Shown one piece after another: positions 1-8,940 of a DNA stretch of 64,000 nucleotides. The position numbers and the translations under genes were made by a program. Source of the DNA: Brevibacterium yomogidense (GTDB taxonomy: Bacteria > Actinomycetota > Actinomycetes > Actinomycetales > Brevibacteriaceae); NCBI RefSeq assembly GCF_900163715.1, contig NZ_FWFF01000017.1:1-64000 (forward strand), given 5' to 3'. The notes below the pieces were generated by a model. That model was not told the DNA's origin. It searched no databases and saw only the letters and a list, made by a program, of their open reading frames with translations. Each line of letters begins with the position of its first letter. The stretch's first letter is position 1.

Positions 1-1
1 G

Positions 2-322
2 ATGGAGAACCTGCATGCGATGTGTAAGCACCATCATGAGTTGAAGACTCAGGGCGTCATCCGGTTGCAGCGTTTGGGGCGGAATGAGGTGGCGTGGGTG
101 CTGCCGATGGGGCAGACCGCGTCGACGTCTCCGCCGCCGTTGGCGGCGGGGTTGGATCCTCCTGATCCGGGGGTGTTGGTGGCGCGGGCGGAGTGGTTGG
201 ATCGGGCGCCGGTGGGGGAGGACTTCGAGGGCCCGGACTTGTTCACCACGGTTCAAGCACCGGAGGAATCTGAGACGTCCGGTGGGCCCGACGTGCCCGG
301 TGAGGTTCCACCCCCGTTCTGA
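2..322 (+). CDS. HNH endonuclease C-terminal fragment (DUF222/13E12 type), 5' end outside window
   Basis: Only the last ~106 codons lie in the window; the reading frame is already open at base 2, so the first Met shown is probably internal. The segment NLHAMCKHHHELKTQG matches the end of an HNH/McrA-like nuclease fold, where a Cys and His pair bind metal and DNA. Actinobacterial DUF222-HNH proteins end this way, with a variable Pro/Glu-rich tail such as the one here (about residues 40-106). These genes occur in many copies in actinobacterial genomes and their role is unknown. The DUF222 part would be upstream of the window, so the family call rests on the HNH end alone. Confidence 0.7.
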   Translation: MENLHAMCKHHHELKTQGVIRLQRLGRNEVAWVLPMGQTASTSPPPLAAGLDPPDPGVLVARAEWLDRAPVGEDFEGPDLFTTVQAPEESETSGGPDVPGEVPPPF

Positions 323-481
323 CGTCCAGGGCAGGGGTGGGCCCCGACGCCTGAGAACCGCAGAGAAATCAGGCTGGTCCCACACGCGACTGAGCCTCGA
401 GCGCACTTCCGCCGGTGAAGACGTTCGGGACATCCCGCGTGAACGGCGGATAGCCCCACTTCGCCACCGTCGCGAGCACCG

Positions 482-487
482 TAGAAT
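482..487 (+). promoter_or_regulatory. Candidate -10 box of the RND gene
   Basis: TAGAAT fits the actinobacterial sigma-A -10 pattern TANNNT. It lies 35 nt before the GTG start at 523, and AAGGA at 512-516 serves as ribosome binding site. No convincing -35 element is visible. The 200 bases between the HNH gene and this start hold nothing else I can name. Confidence 0.4.
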
Positions 488-522
488 CGAACCCGTCGCA
501 TCTTCTTCTGGCAAGGACCTCC

Positions 523-3500
523 GTGCTTTCTCTCACCCGCCTGAGCCTGCGCAATCGCGCCCTCATCGCACTCGTCACCATCTGCGCGGCCGTCTTCGGC
601 ATCATCGGCACCTCGGCGCTCAAGCAGGAGCTGTTCCCGCCAGTCGAACTGCCCCAGGCATTCGTCTCCGCCCAGTACGAAGGTGCGTCCCCGGAAGCCG
701 TTGAACGCGAGGTCACCGCGCCCCTCGAAGAAGCCCTCACCGGCGTCGAAGAAGTCGAGAGCATCCAGTCGACGTCGTCTTCCGGATCCTCCCAGGTCAT
801 CGTCGAGACCGACTACGGCACGGACTCCGATGACGTGGTCCGCTCCCTGCAGCGCGCCGTGTCTCAGGTCGAGGCGCAGATGCCGGACGGAGTCGAACCG
901 TCCGTCATGGCCGGCGGCCTCGCCGACTTCCCGATCGTCATGCTCTCCGTGAGCGGGCAGGAAGACGTCAACCAGCTCGCATCCGACCTCGAAGACATCG
1001 CGATCCCCGAGCTCAACGACATCGAAGGAGTGCGCAGCGCCACCGTCACCGGCGACAGGCCGCTGCAGGTCAACATCACGGTCCGTGAGGACGACCTCGA
1101 GGATGAGGGCGTGAGCGTCGACTCGCTCGCCGGTCTGCTGCAGGCCAACGGCGTCCCCTCCTCGCCCGGCCAGCTCGAGTCCGACGAGGGCGCCGCCCCC
1201 GTCGAGATCGGCAGCCGCCTCACCTCAGTCGACCAGATCAGAGACCTCGTCGTCGGCGGCTCGGACGGGCCCGTGCCCGTCAGCGACGTGGCAGACGTCG
1301 AACTCGTCGAGGCACCCGCCTCGTCGATCTCGCGCACCAACGGCGACGACTCGCTCATGCTCCAGGTCATGAAGACCCCGGACGGCAATACCGTCGAGGT
1401 CTCACACGGAGTGGAGGAGGCCCTCGGCGGCATTCAGGAGACGCTGGGCGACGACGTCGAGTTCGTCACCCTCTTCGACCAAGCCCCCTTCATTGAGCAG
1501 TCGATCGAGGACCTCCTCGTCGAAGGCCTTCTGGGTCTGGGCTTCGCCGTCCTCGTCATCCTCGTCTTCCTGCTGAGCGTGCGGGCGACGATCATCACGG
1601 CGATCTCGATCCCCGCCTCCCTCCTCATCACCCTCATCGGACTGTGGGTGTCCGGATACACCCTCAACATGTTGACGCTGGCCGCGCTCACGATCAGCAT
1701 CGGCCGCGTCGTCGACGACTCCATCGTCGTCGTCGAGGCCATCCGCCGACGGCACGCACTGGGCGGTGACAAGGCGGAGAACATCCGTGCTGCAGTCGGT
1801 GAGGTCGCCACAGCGATCACCGCCTCCACGCTCGTGACCGTGGCGGTGTTCCTGCCCGTCGCGTTCGTGGGCGGACAGACCGGCGAGCTGTTCCGGCCGT
1901 TCGCACTGACGGCGTCCCTCGCCCTGATCGCGTCCCTGTTCGTCGCCCTGACGATCGTGCCCGTCCTCGCCTACTGGTTCCTCTCCCGCCGAGGGAAGGA
2001 GGCGAAGCTGACACGCGACCAGAAGCGCGCGTGGAAGGCGGATCGCCGCCAGTTCGTCAAGCAGTGGCGGACGGAGCGCAAGGAGGCTGCGAAGCGTCCG
2101 ATCGACGCCTCGAACCCGTCCGGACGCCGCTCCACGTCGGAGCTTCCGATCGTCGGCAGCTACGGAGAGACCGAGCACACCGAACCCGTGGCGATCGACG
2201 AGATGGCCGCGATGCGCCAGCCCGTCACCCGGCTCCAGAAGACCTACGTGCCCGTCGTCAACTGGACGGTCCGCCACCCTGTCGCCGTCCTCCTCGTCGC
2301 GGTGCTCGTCTTCGCGGGAACCCTCGCGATGACGCCCCTGCTGAAGACCGAGCTCATGGGTGACACCGGTGAGCCGGTCGTCCAGATCTCCCAGGAGTTC
2401 GAAGCGGGCTCGGACCTCGACGAAGCATCCGAGCAGGCCCGCGAGGTCGAGGAGATCCTCGCCGACACCGACGAGGTCGCCTCGTCGCTCGTGAGCGTCA
2501 GCGGCGGCGGCGACGGGTTCTCGATGGGCTCGAGCGGCGGGATCTCCGGCCAGTACATCGTGAACCTGGAGGAGGGAGCAGACGCGGAAGCCGTCGGCTC
2601 CGCCCTCCAGTCCGAGATCGAGGAACTCGACGGGGTCGGCACGATCGAGGTGCTCTCCGCAGCCTCCATGGGCGGCAGCTCGACCATCGACGTCCGCCTC
2701 ACCGGAAACGACACCGGACAGCTGGAGGACGCGGCGACGGAGGTCAGCGATGTGTTGGCCGACGTTGACGGGATCCAGTCCACCACCGACGACACGGTCG
2801 CGGTCCAGCCGATCGTCGAGGTCGCGATCGACCACGAGGAAGCCGCAGAGTACGGCCTCACAGAGCAGAGCATCGGCCAGATCGTGTCGCGCGCCATGGG
2901 CGGTCAGCAGCTCGGCCAGCTCGTCATCGACGATGTGGGACGCAGTGTTCTGCTCTTCCAGGGCGACATCGAGACCGTCGACGAACTCCGCAGCTTCGAG
3001 TTCGAGGCCACTCCGATCTCCAGCGGCGCTGCGGACTCGGGTGGGGGCCAGGCTCCGGGCGCGGGCCAGACCCCCGGTGGGGAGCAGGCTCCCGGTGAAG
3101 GGGGAATGCCGGGCATGCCTGAGGGCGCGGCCCCGGCCCCAGCGGCCCCGGAGCCCGAGACGATCGAGCTCAGTGATGTCGCCGACGTGACGGAGGAGAC
3201 GACCGCGCCGACCATCAGCCGTGTCGACGGCCTGCGCTCGGTCACCGTGTCCGCGACGCCTGAGGGCGACGACCTGGGCACGGTGAGCGCGAACGTGCAG
3301 ACGGCTATCGACGAGCACACCTTCCCCGACGGCGTCCGCGCGGACATCGGCGGCGCATCGGCAGAGCAGGACGAGGCATTCGCACAGATGGGCCTCGCGA
3401 TGCTCGTCGCGATCCTGCTGGTGTTCGTCATCATGGTCGCGACGTTCCGATCGCTCATCCAGCCGTTCATCCTGCTGGTGTCGATCCCCTTCGCCGCGAC

Positions 3501-4089
3501 CGGTTCCATCGGTCTGCTGCTGCTCACGGACACCGCGCTGGGCCTCACCGCGCTCATCGGCATGCTCATGCTCATCGGCGTCGTCGTGACCAACGCGATC
3601 GTGCTCATCGACCTCATCAATCAGTTCCGTGAGCGCGGCGCGGACCTGCGCACCGCGATCGTGCAGGGTGCGCGTCTCCGCTACCGCCCGATCCTCATGA
3701 CGGCGGCCGCGACGATCTTCGCCCTCATCCCGATGGCTCTGGGCCTGACGGGCGGCGGGATCTTCGTGTCGAAGTCGCTCGCGATCGTGGTGATCGGCGG
3801 CCTGATCTCGTCCACGATCCTGACGCTCATCCTGGTCCCGGTCCTCTACTCCCTGGTCGAGGGCGCCAAGGAGCGTCGCCAGGAGAAGCAGAAGATCCGC
3901 GACCTCACCCGCGACCGGGCAGCGACTGCTGCGCCGGCGGACGCGGAGACTTCTGCTCCCGTGGCTGCGGGTGCAGAGACCACCGCTCCCGAGGCCGCGG
4001 GCACCGACGACGGCAGCGGAACAGACGCTGGTACCGGCACCGGAACGGGCGGGGTCTCAGATCCGGGCCGTGAAGGCGGAGAGCACTGA
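523..4089 (+). CDS. RND-family efflux permease (AcrB/SwrC-like)
   Basis: 1,188 residues with the RND layout: one N-terminal membrane helix (about 8-28), a large extracytoplasmic loop, a cluster of helices (about 330-490), a second loop and a final helix cluster (about 955-1120). The helix-4 proton-relay pair is present as VDD (D398, D399). The helix-10 Lys of AcrB (K940) is Thr (T1023) in VVTNAIVLID. A Gly/Pro/Gln-rich insertion (bases about 3019-3160) interrupts the second loop, and the C terminus has a Thr/Gly/Ala tail. GTG start with AAGGA 6 nt upstream. No adaptor or outer-membrane partner gene is nearby, as expected in a Gram-positive. Substrate unknown. Confidence 0.85.
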   Translation: MLSLTRLSLRNRALIALVTICAAVFGIIGTSALKQELFPPVELPQAFVSAQYEGASPEAVEREVTAPLEEALTGVEEVESIQSTSSSGSSQVIVETDYGTDSDDVVRSLQRAVSQVEAQMPDGVEPSVMAGGLADFPIVMLSVSGQEDVNQLASDLEDIAIPELNDIEGVRSATVTGDRPLQVNITVREDDLEDEGVSVDSLAGLLQANGVPSSPGQLESDEGAAPVEIGSRLTSVDQIRDLVVGGSDGPVPVSDVADVELVEAPASSISRTNGDDSLMLQVMKTPDGNTVEVSHGVEEALGGIQETLGDDVEFVTLFDQAPFIEQSIEDLLVEGLLGLGFAVLVILVFLLSVRATIITAISIPASLLITLIGLWVSGYTLNMLTLAALTISIGRVVDDSIVVVEAIRRRHALGGDKAENIRAAVGEVATAITASTLVTVAVFLPVAFVGGQTGELFRPFALTASLALIASLFVALTIVPVLAYWFLSRRGKEAKLTRDQKRAWKADRRQFVKQWRTERKEAAKRPIDASNPSGRRSTSELPIVGSYGETEHTEPVAIDEMAAMRQPVTRLQKTYVPVVNWTVRHPVAVLLVAVLVFAGTLAMTPLLKTELMGDTGEPVVQISQEFEAGSDLDEASEQAREVEEILADTDEVASSLVSVSGGGDGFSMGSSGGISGQYIVNLEEGADAEAVGSALQSEIEELDGVGTIEVLSAASMGGSSTIDVRLTGNDTGQLEDAATEVSDVLADVDGIQSTTDDTVAVQPIVEVAIDHEEAAEYGLTEQSIGQIVSRAMGGQQLGQLVIDDVGRSVLLFQGDIETVDELRSFEFEATPISSGAADSGGGQAPGAGQTPGGEQAPGEGGMPGMPEGAAPAPAAPEPETIELSDVADVTEETTAPTISRVDGLRSVTVSATPEGDDLGTVSANVQTAIDEHTFPDGVRADIGGASAEQDEAFAQMGLAMLVAILLVFVIMVATFRSLIQPFILLVSIPFAATGSIGLLLLTDTALGLTALIGMLMLIGVVVTNAIVLIDLINQFRERGADLRTAIVQGARLRYRPILMTAAATIFALIPMALGLTGGGIFVSKSLAIVVIGGLISSTILTLILVPVLYSLVEGAKERRQEKQKIRDLTRDRAATAAPADAETSAPVAAGAETTAPEAAGTDDGSGTDAGTGTGTGGVSDPGREGGEH

Positions 4090-4145
4090 CCGAGCAGAAC
4101 CTCACCGGCGCCTCGGCGAGCACCCCGTCCCTCACGAAGAGGCAG

Positions 4146-5033
4146 GTGGTCGCCGAGGCCCTCGTGGTCGCGGGCCTGAGCCTGGCGCAGTCGGGCGTCT
4201 ACGCCATCGTCCGGCTGCTCGACCTCCTGTCCCGCGCACCGTTGTCCGAGGCGCAGGCGAACCTCAACACGTCCACGAACGAGCGACCGTGGTTCGACCT
4301 CACCTACCAGCTGCTGGGGCTCGGATTCGCGCTCGTCCCCGTCGCGCTGGTGCTCCTGCTGCTGAGCCGCGACCGCGTGCTGAGCGGCGGCGCCAGTATT
4401 CCGCCGGTCCTGCGGCGGCTGGGAGTCGCCGGAGGACGTGCAGCCTGGCGGGACCTCGGGCGCGGGAGCCTGCTGTTCCTCGTGATCGGGGTGGGGACGC
4501 TCGGCATCTACGCGGCCGGCCGCGGGCTGGGGCTCACCGCTCAGATCAACACGGACAACCTCGCCGACCACTGGTGGACGGTGCCGGTGCTCGTCCTGGC
4601 TGCCGTGAAGAACGGGCTCCTCGAGGAAGTGCTCCTCATGGGGTACTTCCGGATCCGCCTGCACGCGCTGGGCTGGTCGCCGTGGACCGTGATCGTCGCC
4701 CTCGCGATCCTGCGCGGCAGCTACCACCTGTACCAGGGGGTGGGCCCCTTCATCGGGAACGTCGCGATGGGGCTGATCTTCGGATGGTGCGCGCTCCGCT
4801 GGGAGGGCACGCCTGTGTCGCGCCGCAGCGCTCAGAGTGCGCGCGGGTCGGCCCGGGTCCTCGTCTCAGGGTCTGTCACGCGTCGAGGGGCGGACTCCGG
4901 CGTGGATTCCTGCACGTCACGCGTCACGGGTCCCGGATCGGCGGTCATGCCGTTCGTGTGGGCGCACGTCATCATCGATGTGGTCGGGTTCCTGGCTCCC
5001 GGGATCCTCCACCTGGTCGATCCTCTGGCTTGA
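4146..5033 (+). CDS. CPBP family intramembrane metalloprotease
   Basis: About 295 residues with several hydrophobic helices. LLEEVLLMGYFRIRL carries the Glu-Glu and Arg of CPBP motif 1, RGSYHLYQG matches motif 2, and VWAHVIIDV supplies a later conserved His. Members cut or process membrane partners; the substrate here cannot be predicted. A hydrophilic stretch of about 45 residues (bases 4809-4944) separates the last two conserved blocks, which are normally close. Coding probably extends upstream to CTG at 4086, which overlaps the RND stop and follows AAGGCGGAG, because TKRQVVAEA is a typical beginning. GTG 4146 is the first conventional start. Confidence 0.7.
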   Translation: MVAEALVVAGLSLAQSGVYAIVRLLDLLSRAPLSEAQANLNTSTNERPWFDLTYQLLGLGFALVPVALVLLLLSRDRVLSGGASIPPVLRRLGVAGGRAAWRDLGRGSLLFLVIGVGTLGIYAAGRGLGLTAQINTDNLADHWWTVPVLVLAAVKNGLLEEVLLMGYFRIRLHALGWSPWTVIVALAILRGSYHLYQGVGPFIGNVAMGLIFGWCALRWEGTPVSRRSAQSARGSARVLVSGSVTRRGADSGVDSCTSRVTGPGSAVMPFVWAHVIIDVVGFLAPGILHLVDPLA

Positions 5034-5059
5034 GCAGACCTGAGCAGGTGAGTGCGCTG

Positions 5060-5713
5060 TCATCGGACGGCGTGGCGGCGCTTCCAGCTCACGAAGAAGA
5101 GCAGGGCCATGCCGACGAGCAGGAGCCCGGACGACACCCACGTGAGCCCCGCGGTGGCCGTGCCGGACCCCGGTGCGCCCAGAGCCACGGCCTGCAGGAC
5201 GACGCGCACGAGCGTGAGCACCACGGCCCCGCTCACTGCGACGATGTGCACCGACAGGGCCCGCCCCGCGACGATGTTCCAGGCTGTCAGCAGGAACGCC
5301 GCATGCGCGAACATGGTCGCCCCGGATGTCAGGAGCATCACCGCGGAGAACGCAGGACTCGGTGTCATCCCCAGAGCAGACGACAGGAATCCCTGGAGGG
5401 TGCTCAGCGCCAACGACAGGACCGGGGCCGCCACGATGACTCCCATGGCGATCAGTCGCCGTCCCATCGGTGCGGTGCGGTAGAGGAGGATCCCTGCGAC
5501 CATGAGGCCCGTCGTGATGAGGCGCTCGAGCGTGGAGACCAGGCCGACCTGGAGACCCGCGGTCTGCAGGGTCGAGGACGAGGCGGAGTAGAACGCGTCG
5601 ACGATGAGGACGAACACGAAGGTGAACGCGATCGAGAGCCCCACACCGCTGAAGAACAGGACGCGCGGGGCAACCGTCGCCTCGGTGGCAGACGACCGGG
5701 GCGGTGCTGTCAT
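5060..5713 (-). CDS. Hypothetical integral membrane protein
   Basis: 217 residues with about six predicted membrane helices (near residues 18-40, 55-75, 85-105, 120-145, 150-175 and 185-207) and a short basic C terminus (KRRHAVR). I recognise no motif or family. It converges with the CPBP gene (26-bp gap) and is the downstream neighbour of the VOC gene on the same strand, 37 bp away, so the two could share a transcript. Function unknown. Confidence 0.65.
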   Translation of the reverse strand: MTAPPRSSATEATVAPRVLFFSGVGLSIAFTFVFVLIVDAFYSASSSTLQTAGLQVGLVSTLERLITTGLMVAGILLYRTAPMGRRLIAMGVIVAAPVLSLALSTLQGFLSSALGMTPSPAFSAVMLLTSGATMFAHAAFLLTAWNIVAGRALSVHIVAVSGAVVLTLVRVVLQAVALGAPGSGTATAGLTWVSSGLLLVGMALLFFVSWKRRHAVR

Positions 5714-5750
5714 GGACGCGGGGGTGCCGTGCGGGTGCAGGGTCCGCCCC

Positions 5751-6392
5751 TCAGATCGTGACGAGGCCGTGCGGCGTGGTGAAGGTCACGGACTGGATGC
5801 CTGGCGCCCCGTGGGGTGCGACCCAGTCGATGCTGATCTCGGAGATCGGCTTCTTGTCGTCCGTGCCCAGCCAATCGCGGACCCGGTCGCGGTCGCCGGC
5901 GATCGACAGCTCCGCGATGGAGACGTCGTTGCGCGGCCCCAGCGCGGCGGGGTGCTGTGCGGCGGGGGAGTCCCAGCGGATGAAGTAGGGCAGCTGCGGA
6001 TCAGCGATGAGGCCCTTGATGCCGATCTGCTTCCACACGACCTCGTCGTGTCCCGGGGGCGTCCGATTGCCGTCGACCGCAGCGCGCTCCAGCCGAGCCT
6101 CCACGGGTGCCAGATCATCGACTCGGATGACCCAGCCCATCCATCCGCCGCCCATCTCGGAGCGTGCGCGGACGGCCTGACCGAACGGAGTGGAGAGGGT
6201 GGCAGGGTGCTCGAGAGGTTCGACGACCTCCAGATAGTGGCCGCTCTCCAGCGGGAAGACGAGGTTGCGAGTGCCGAAGCGGGGGTGGACCCCGCCGTTG
6301 TATGACTCGATGCCCAGTGCATCGGCGAGGCGCCCGGCGGTGGCCTCGAGACCGTCGGGTTCAGCGGCGAAGGAGACGTGGTCGAGATGCAT
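5751..6392 (-). CDS. VOC superfamily protein (glyoxalase-like)
   Basis: 213 residues beginning MHLDHVSFAAE, the first beta strand and metal-ligand His of a VOC (glyoxalase/dioxygenase) module. GTRNLVFPL and HYLEVVEP follow, which match the second metal-binding region of the Glyoxalase_3-like group. The second half (from GDRDRVRDWLG) looks like a second betaalphabetabetabeta module. Members bind a divalent metal, but substrates vary widely and none can be assigned here. Minus strand, 269 bp downstream of ppa and separated from it by a candidate terminator. Confidence 0.7.
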   Translation of the reverse strand: MHLDHVSFAAEPDGLEATAGRLADALGIESYNGGVHPRFGTRNLVFPLESGHYLEVVEPLEHPATLSTPFGQAVRARSEMGGGWMGWVIRVDDLAPVEARLERAAVDGNRTPPGHDEVVWKQIGIKGLIADPQLPYFIRWDSPAAQHPAALGPRNDVSIAELSIAGDRDRVRDWLGTDDKKPISEISIDWVAPHGAPGIQSVTFTTPHGLVTI

Positions 6393-6505
6393 ATGTGCAG
6401 AGTGTCACATTAGCCGCGACGTGGGCAGTGAGGTCACCCTAACTCTCACGAGAAGCGCTGGTGACGGCTGTGCCCCGTGCGGATCGGCCCCTCCACCACA
6501 CACAT

Positions 6506-6570
6506 CGGACCCCTCACGGGCTGACCGGACACGCTGCGGTGAGCGGTGCGATCGGCCCGTGAGAGGTCCG
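6506..6570. terminator. Inverted repeat, candidate terminator downstream of ppa
   Basis: Arms 6506-6521 and 6555-6570 pair over 16 bp with one mismatch, around a 33-nt loop. It lies about 90 nt past the ppa stop on the minus strand and before the VOC gene. There is no T tract, and the long loop weakens the call. Confidence 0.45.
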
Positions 6571-6619
6571 GTGTGAAGACAGGCGGTTCGGCACGGCTCT
6601 GAGCACCTTCGCGCTCGTA

Positions 6620-6682
6620 CTGCGTGTTCGAGTGGCGCTCTTACGTGTCCGAGTGACCCTCTTACGCGTCCGAGTGGCCCTC
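6620..6682. repeat. Three 21-bp tandem repeats across the ppa stop codon
   Basis: Units are 6662-6682 (last six sense codons plus stop of ppa, read on the minus strand), 6641-6661 and 6620-6640. Read in the ppa frame they give EGHSDA-stop, EGHSDT-stop and ERHSNTQ. The unit is exactly seven codons, so the coding end of the gene has been copied twice into its own 3' flank. Confidence 0.85.
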
Positions 6683-7159
6683 GGCCTTGAAGCGCTCGAT
6701 CGATTCGGTGACGATGCGCTCGGCCTCATCCTTGCCGGCCCATTCGGAGCCCTTCACGAACTTGCCCTTCTCGAGGTCCTTGTAGCGGGTGAAGAAGTGG
6801 GCGATCTCCTCGAGGCGGTACGCGGGGATGTCCTCGACGTCCTGGATGTGGTCGAAGCGGTGATCGCCGCCCAGGACCGCCAGCACCTTGTCATCGCCAC
6901 CGGCCTCGTCCTCCATCTTGAAGACGCCGATCGGGCGGGCGTCGACCAGGCACCCGGGGAACACAGACTCGTGGAGCAGCACGAGCACGTCCAGCGGATC
7001 GCCGTCCTCGCCCAGCGTGTCCTCGAAATACCCGTAGTCCGTGGGGTACTGCATCGACGTGTAGAGGTAGCGGTCCAGCTTCAGCCGACCGGTCTCGTGA
7101 TCGACCTCGTACTTGTTGCGGGAGCCCGCCGGGATTTCGATGGTGGCGAGAAGTTCCAT
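6662..7159 (-). CDS. ppa: Inorganic pyrophosphatase, family I
   Basis: 165 residues, the normal length for soluble family I PPase, which hydrolyses pyrophosphate to two phosphates in the cytoplasm and pulls biosynthetic reactions forward. The signature [12 protein letters not shown] holds the metal-binding Asp residues, and YPTDYGYF and the C-terminal FFTRYKDLE are also typical. ATG start preceded by AAGGAG at 5 nt. It is transcribed away from dacB across 160 bp. The last seven codons, including the stop, belong to the 21-bp repeat array. Confidence 0.95.
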   Translation of the reverse strand: MELLATIEIPAGSRNKYEVDHETGRLKLDRYLYTSMQYPTDYGYFEDTLGEDGDPLDVLVLLHESVFPGCLVDARPIGVFKMEDEAGGDDKVLAVLGGDHRFDHIQDVEDIPAYRLEEIAHFFTRYKDLEKGKFVKGSEWAGKDEAERIVTESIERFKAEGHSDA

Positions 7160-7278
7160 GTGGTCTCCTTACAGATGACTGACTGTCAGTGGCCCAGCCC
7201 GCACCACAGCCGACTGACTGCGGAACGGCGCGCGGCCGTGCGGATGGGAGCGCTCCCCGCGCTCCGGGAAGTCTCACC

Positions 7279-7284
7279 TAGCAT
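7279..7284 (+). promoter_or_regulatory. Candidate -10 box of dacB
   Basis: TAGCAT lies 35 nt before the dacB GTG at 7320; the Shine-Dalgarno AGGAGG at 7310-7315 sits 4 nt before that start. The -10 match is by pattern only. Confidence 0.4.
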
Positions 7285-7319
7285 AGTGAGCGAATCCAGT
7301 CCCGCGCGCAGGAGGCCGA

Positions 7320-8855
7320 GTGTCCCACACCACTGATGGCCGTCGACCGCGCGCGGCCGGACGTCGTCGGCCGCGCACCGCGTGGTGGGTGTCGGGCGGC
7401 GCCGCGGTGCTGGTGGCGGCGTTCGTCGCGCTGGACGCGGCGGACATCGTGCCGGGGCCGTTCACGACTGCGCCGCAGATCGAGGTGGACGCGCTGCCGA
7501 GCCCCGGTGCGATCGATCCCGAAGCAGAGGCCGCCGCAGCACCCCTGCCCGCAGACGCGCCGATCCCGTCCGGTCTCGACGAGATCGTCGAGCCGATCTT
7601 CGAGGACGCCGAGCTCTCCGGCCGCTGGAGCTATGACATCCGGGACGCCCTCACCGGCGACGTCCTGCTCGCCCGCGACGAGCAGACCGCCCACACGCCC
7701 GCATCGGTGACCAAGGTCCTCACCGGCGCCGCGGCCCTCGGCGCACTCGGCGCGGACAGGCGCTTCACGACCCGTGCCCTGGTGGATGCACCGCCTGCGG
7801 AGGCAGTGGCCGGCGCAGATACTGGTGCAGATTCCGGTACTGGAGCAGATCCCGGCGCAGATTCCACCGGTCCGGCGACCGTCCACCTCGTGGGCGGCGG
7901 CGATGTCCTGCTCGGGCCCGGCGAGAACGACCCGGACGCCGTCATGGGGCGCGCCGGGCTGACGACGCTGGCCCAGGACACTGCGGCGGCGCTGACGGAA
8001 TCGGGCATCACGCAGGTGACGGTCTCCGCGGATCTCAGCAGGTACTCGGGTGACGGGTGGCACGCGGGGTGGGAGAGACCGGACATCGAGAGCGGTTACA
8101 TCACCCCCATCGTCCCGCTCATGCAGGAATCCGGCTACAGCGAGCCGAACGAGCGGTACTCGTCTCGTCACGAGGATGCCGCGGCGGTGGCGACCGACTC
8201 GTTCGCCTCGGCGCTGGCCGACGCGGGAGCCGACGCGGGCCTCGAGGTCGTGGTCGCGGAGCCGTCCGCCGCACCGTCCGGTGCGAGCGAGCTCGCAGCC
8301 GTCGAATCCGCTCCGGTGTCTCAGCTCGTGGAGTTCATGCTCGTCCACAGCGACAACGTCGTCGCTGAGGTGCTGGGTCGCGAGGTCGCCCTCGCGACCG
8401 ATCGGGAGGCCTCCGCCGCCGAGGCCCCGTCCGCCGTCATCGACGCCCTCGCTTCCCAGGACCTGGACACCGGCTCGATCGCACTGCAGGACACGTCGGG
8501 CCTGGACTACGGGAATCGGATCTCCGCGGGCGACCTCACGACGATAATCGAGGCATCCGCCCAGGCGGAGGGGGACCTGTCGATGCTCGTCCCGGCGATG
8601 CCGGTGGCCGCGTTCTCCGGCACGCTCGCACCGCGCTACACGAGCGACGAGACCGAGTCCGGCGCGGGCGTCGTCCACGCGAAGACCGGATCGCTGGCCA
8701 CCGTGAGCTCGCTGTCCGGGACCGTGGTGACGGCGGACGACCGACTGCTCGTGTTCTCGATGATGGCCGACGAGATGGATCGGGGCACCTCCGACGAGGC
8801 CCGCCTCGCCTTCGACACGGCACTCGCACGCATCGCGGAGTGCGGCTGCGGGTGA
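7320..8855 (+). CDS. dacB: D-alanyl-D-alanine carboxypeptidase/endopeptidase (PBP4 type)
   Basis: 511 residues. An N-terminal membrane anchor or signal (about 22-42) exports it to the wall, where PBP4-type enzymes trim D-Ala or cut peptide crosslinks. All three penicillin-binding motifs are present: SVTK at 129-132 with the catalytic Ser, SDN at 344-346 and KTG at 455-457. A repeat of Gly-Ala-Asp-rich codons (bases 7811-7869) adds about 20 residues in the region after the first motif and is probably a surface loop. GTG start with AGGAGG. The next gene follows after 85 bp on the same strand. Confidence 0.93.
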   Translation: MSHTTDGRRPRAAGRRRPRTAWWVSGGAAVLVAAFVALDAADIVPGPFTTAPQIEVDALPSPGAIDPEAEAAAAPLPADAPIPSGLDEIVEPIFEDAELSGRWSYDIRDALTGDVLLARDEQTAHTPASVTKVLTGAAALGALGADRRFTTRALVDAPPAEAVAGADTGADSGTGADPGADSTGPATVHLVGGGDVLLGPGENDPDAVMGRAGLTTLAQDTAAALTESGITQVTVSADLSRYSGDGWHAGWERPDIESGYITPIVPLMQESGYSEPNERYSSRHEDAAAVATDSFASALADAGADAGLEVVVAEPSAAPSGASELAAVESAPVSQLVEFMLVHSDNVVAEVLGREVALATDREASAAEAPSAVIDALASQDLDTGSIALQDTSGLDYGNRISAGDLTTIIEASAQAEGDLSMLVPAMPVAAFSGTLAPRYTSDETESGAGVVHAKTGSLATVSSLSGTVVTADDRLLVFSMMADEMDRGTSDEARLAFDTALARIAECGCG

Positions 8856-8940
8856 GCGGGACGTCGGTCTCGCGTGTGCGGTTGCAGTGAACCTGTGTGT
8901 CCGTCCGCGGCGCAGTCCGTGCATGGGGCAGGATGGTTGC

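Noticed and set aside
1402-3318. A 638-codon open frame on the minus strand inside the RND gene
   Set aside because: It is antisense to a well-supported gene and its His/Asp/Arg-rich product has no family features; long antisense frames are expected at this GC content.
4146-5033. Bacteriocin immunity or Abi phage-defence role for the CPBP protein
   Set aside because: CPBP members are often labelled Abi, but no bacteriocin, toxin or defence gene is adjacent.
3971-5761. A 596-codon plus-strand frame over the CPBP gene and the next gene
   Set aside because: It is in a different frame from the CPBP protein, runs antisense over the following membrane protein gene and encodes an Arg/Pro/Gly-rich product.
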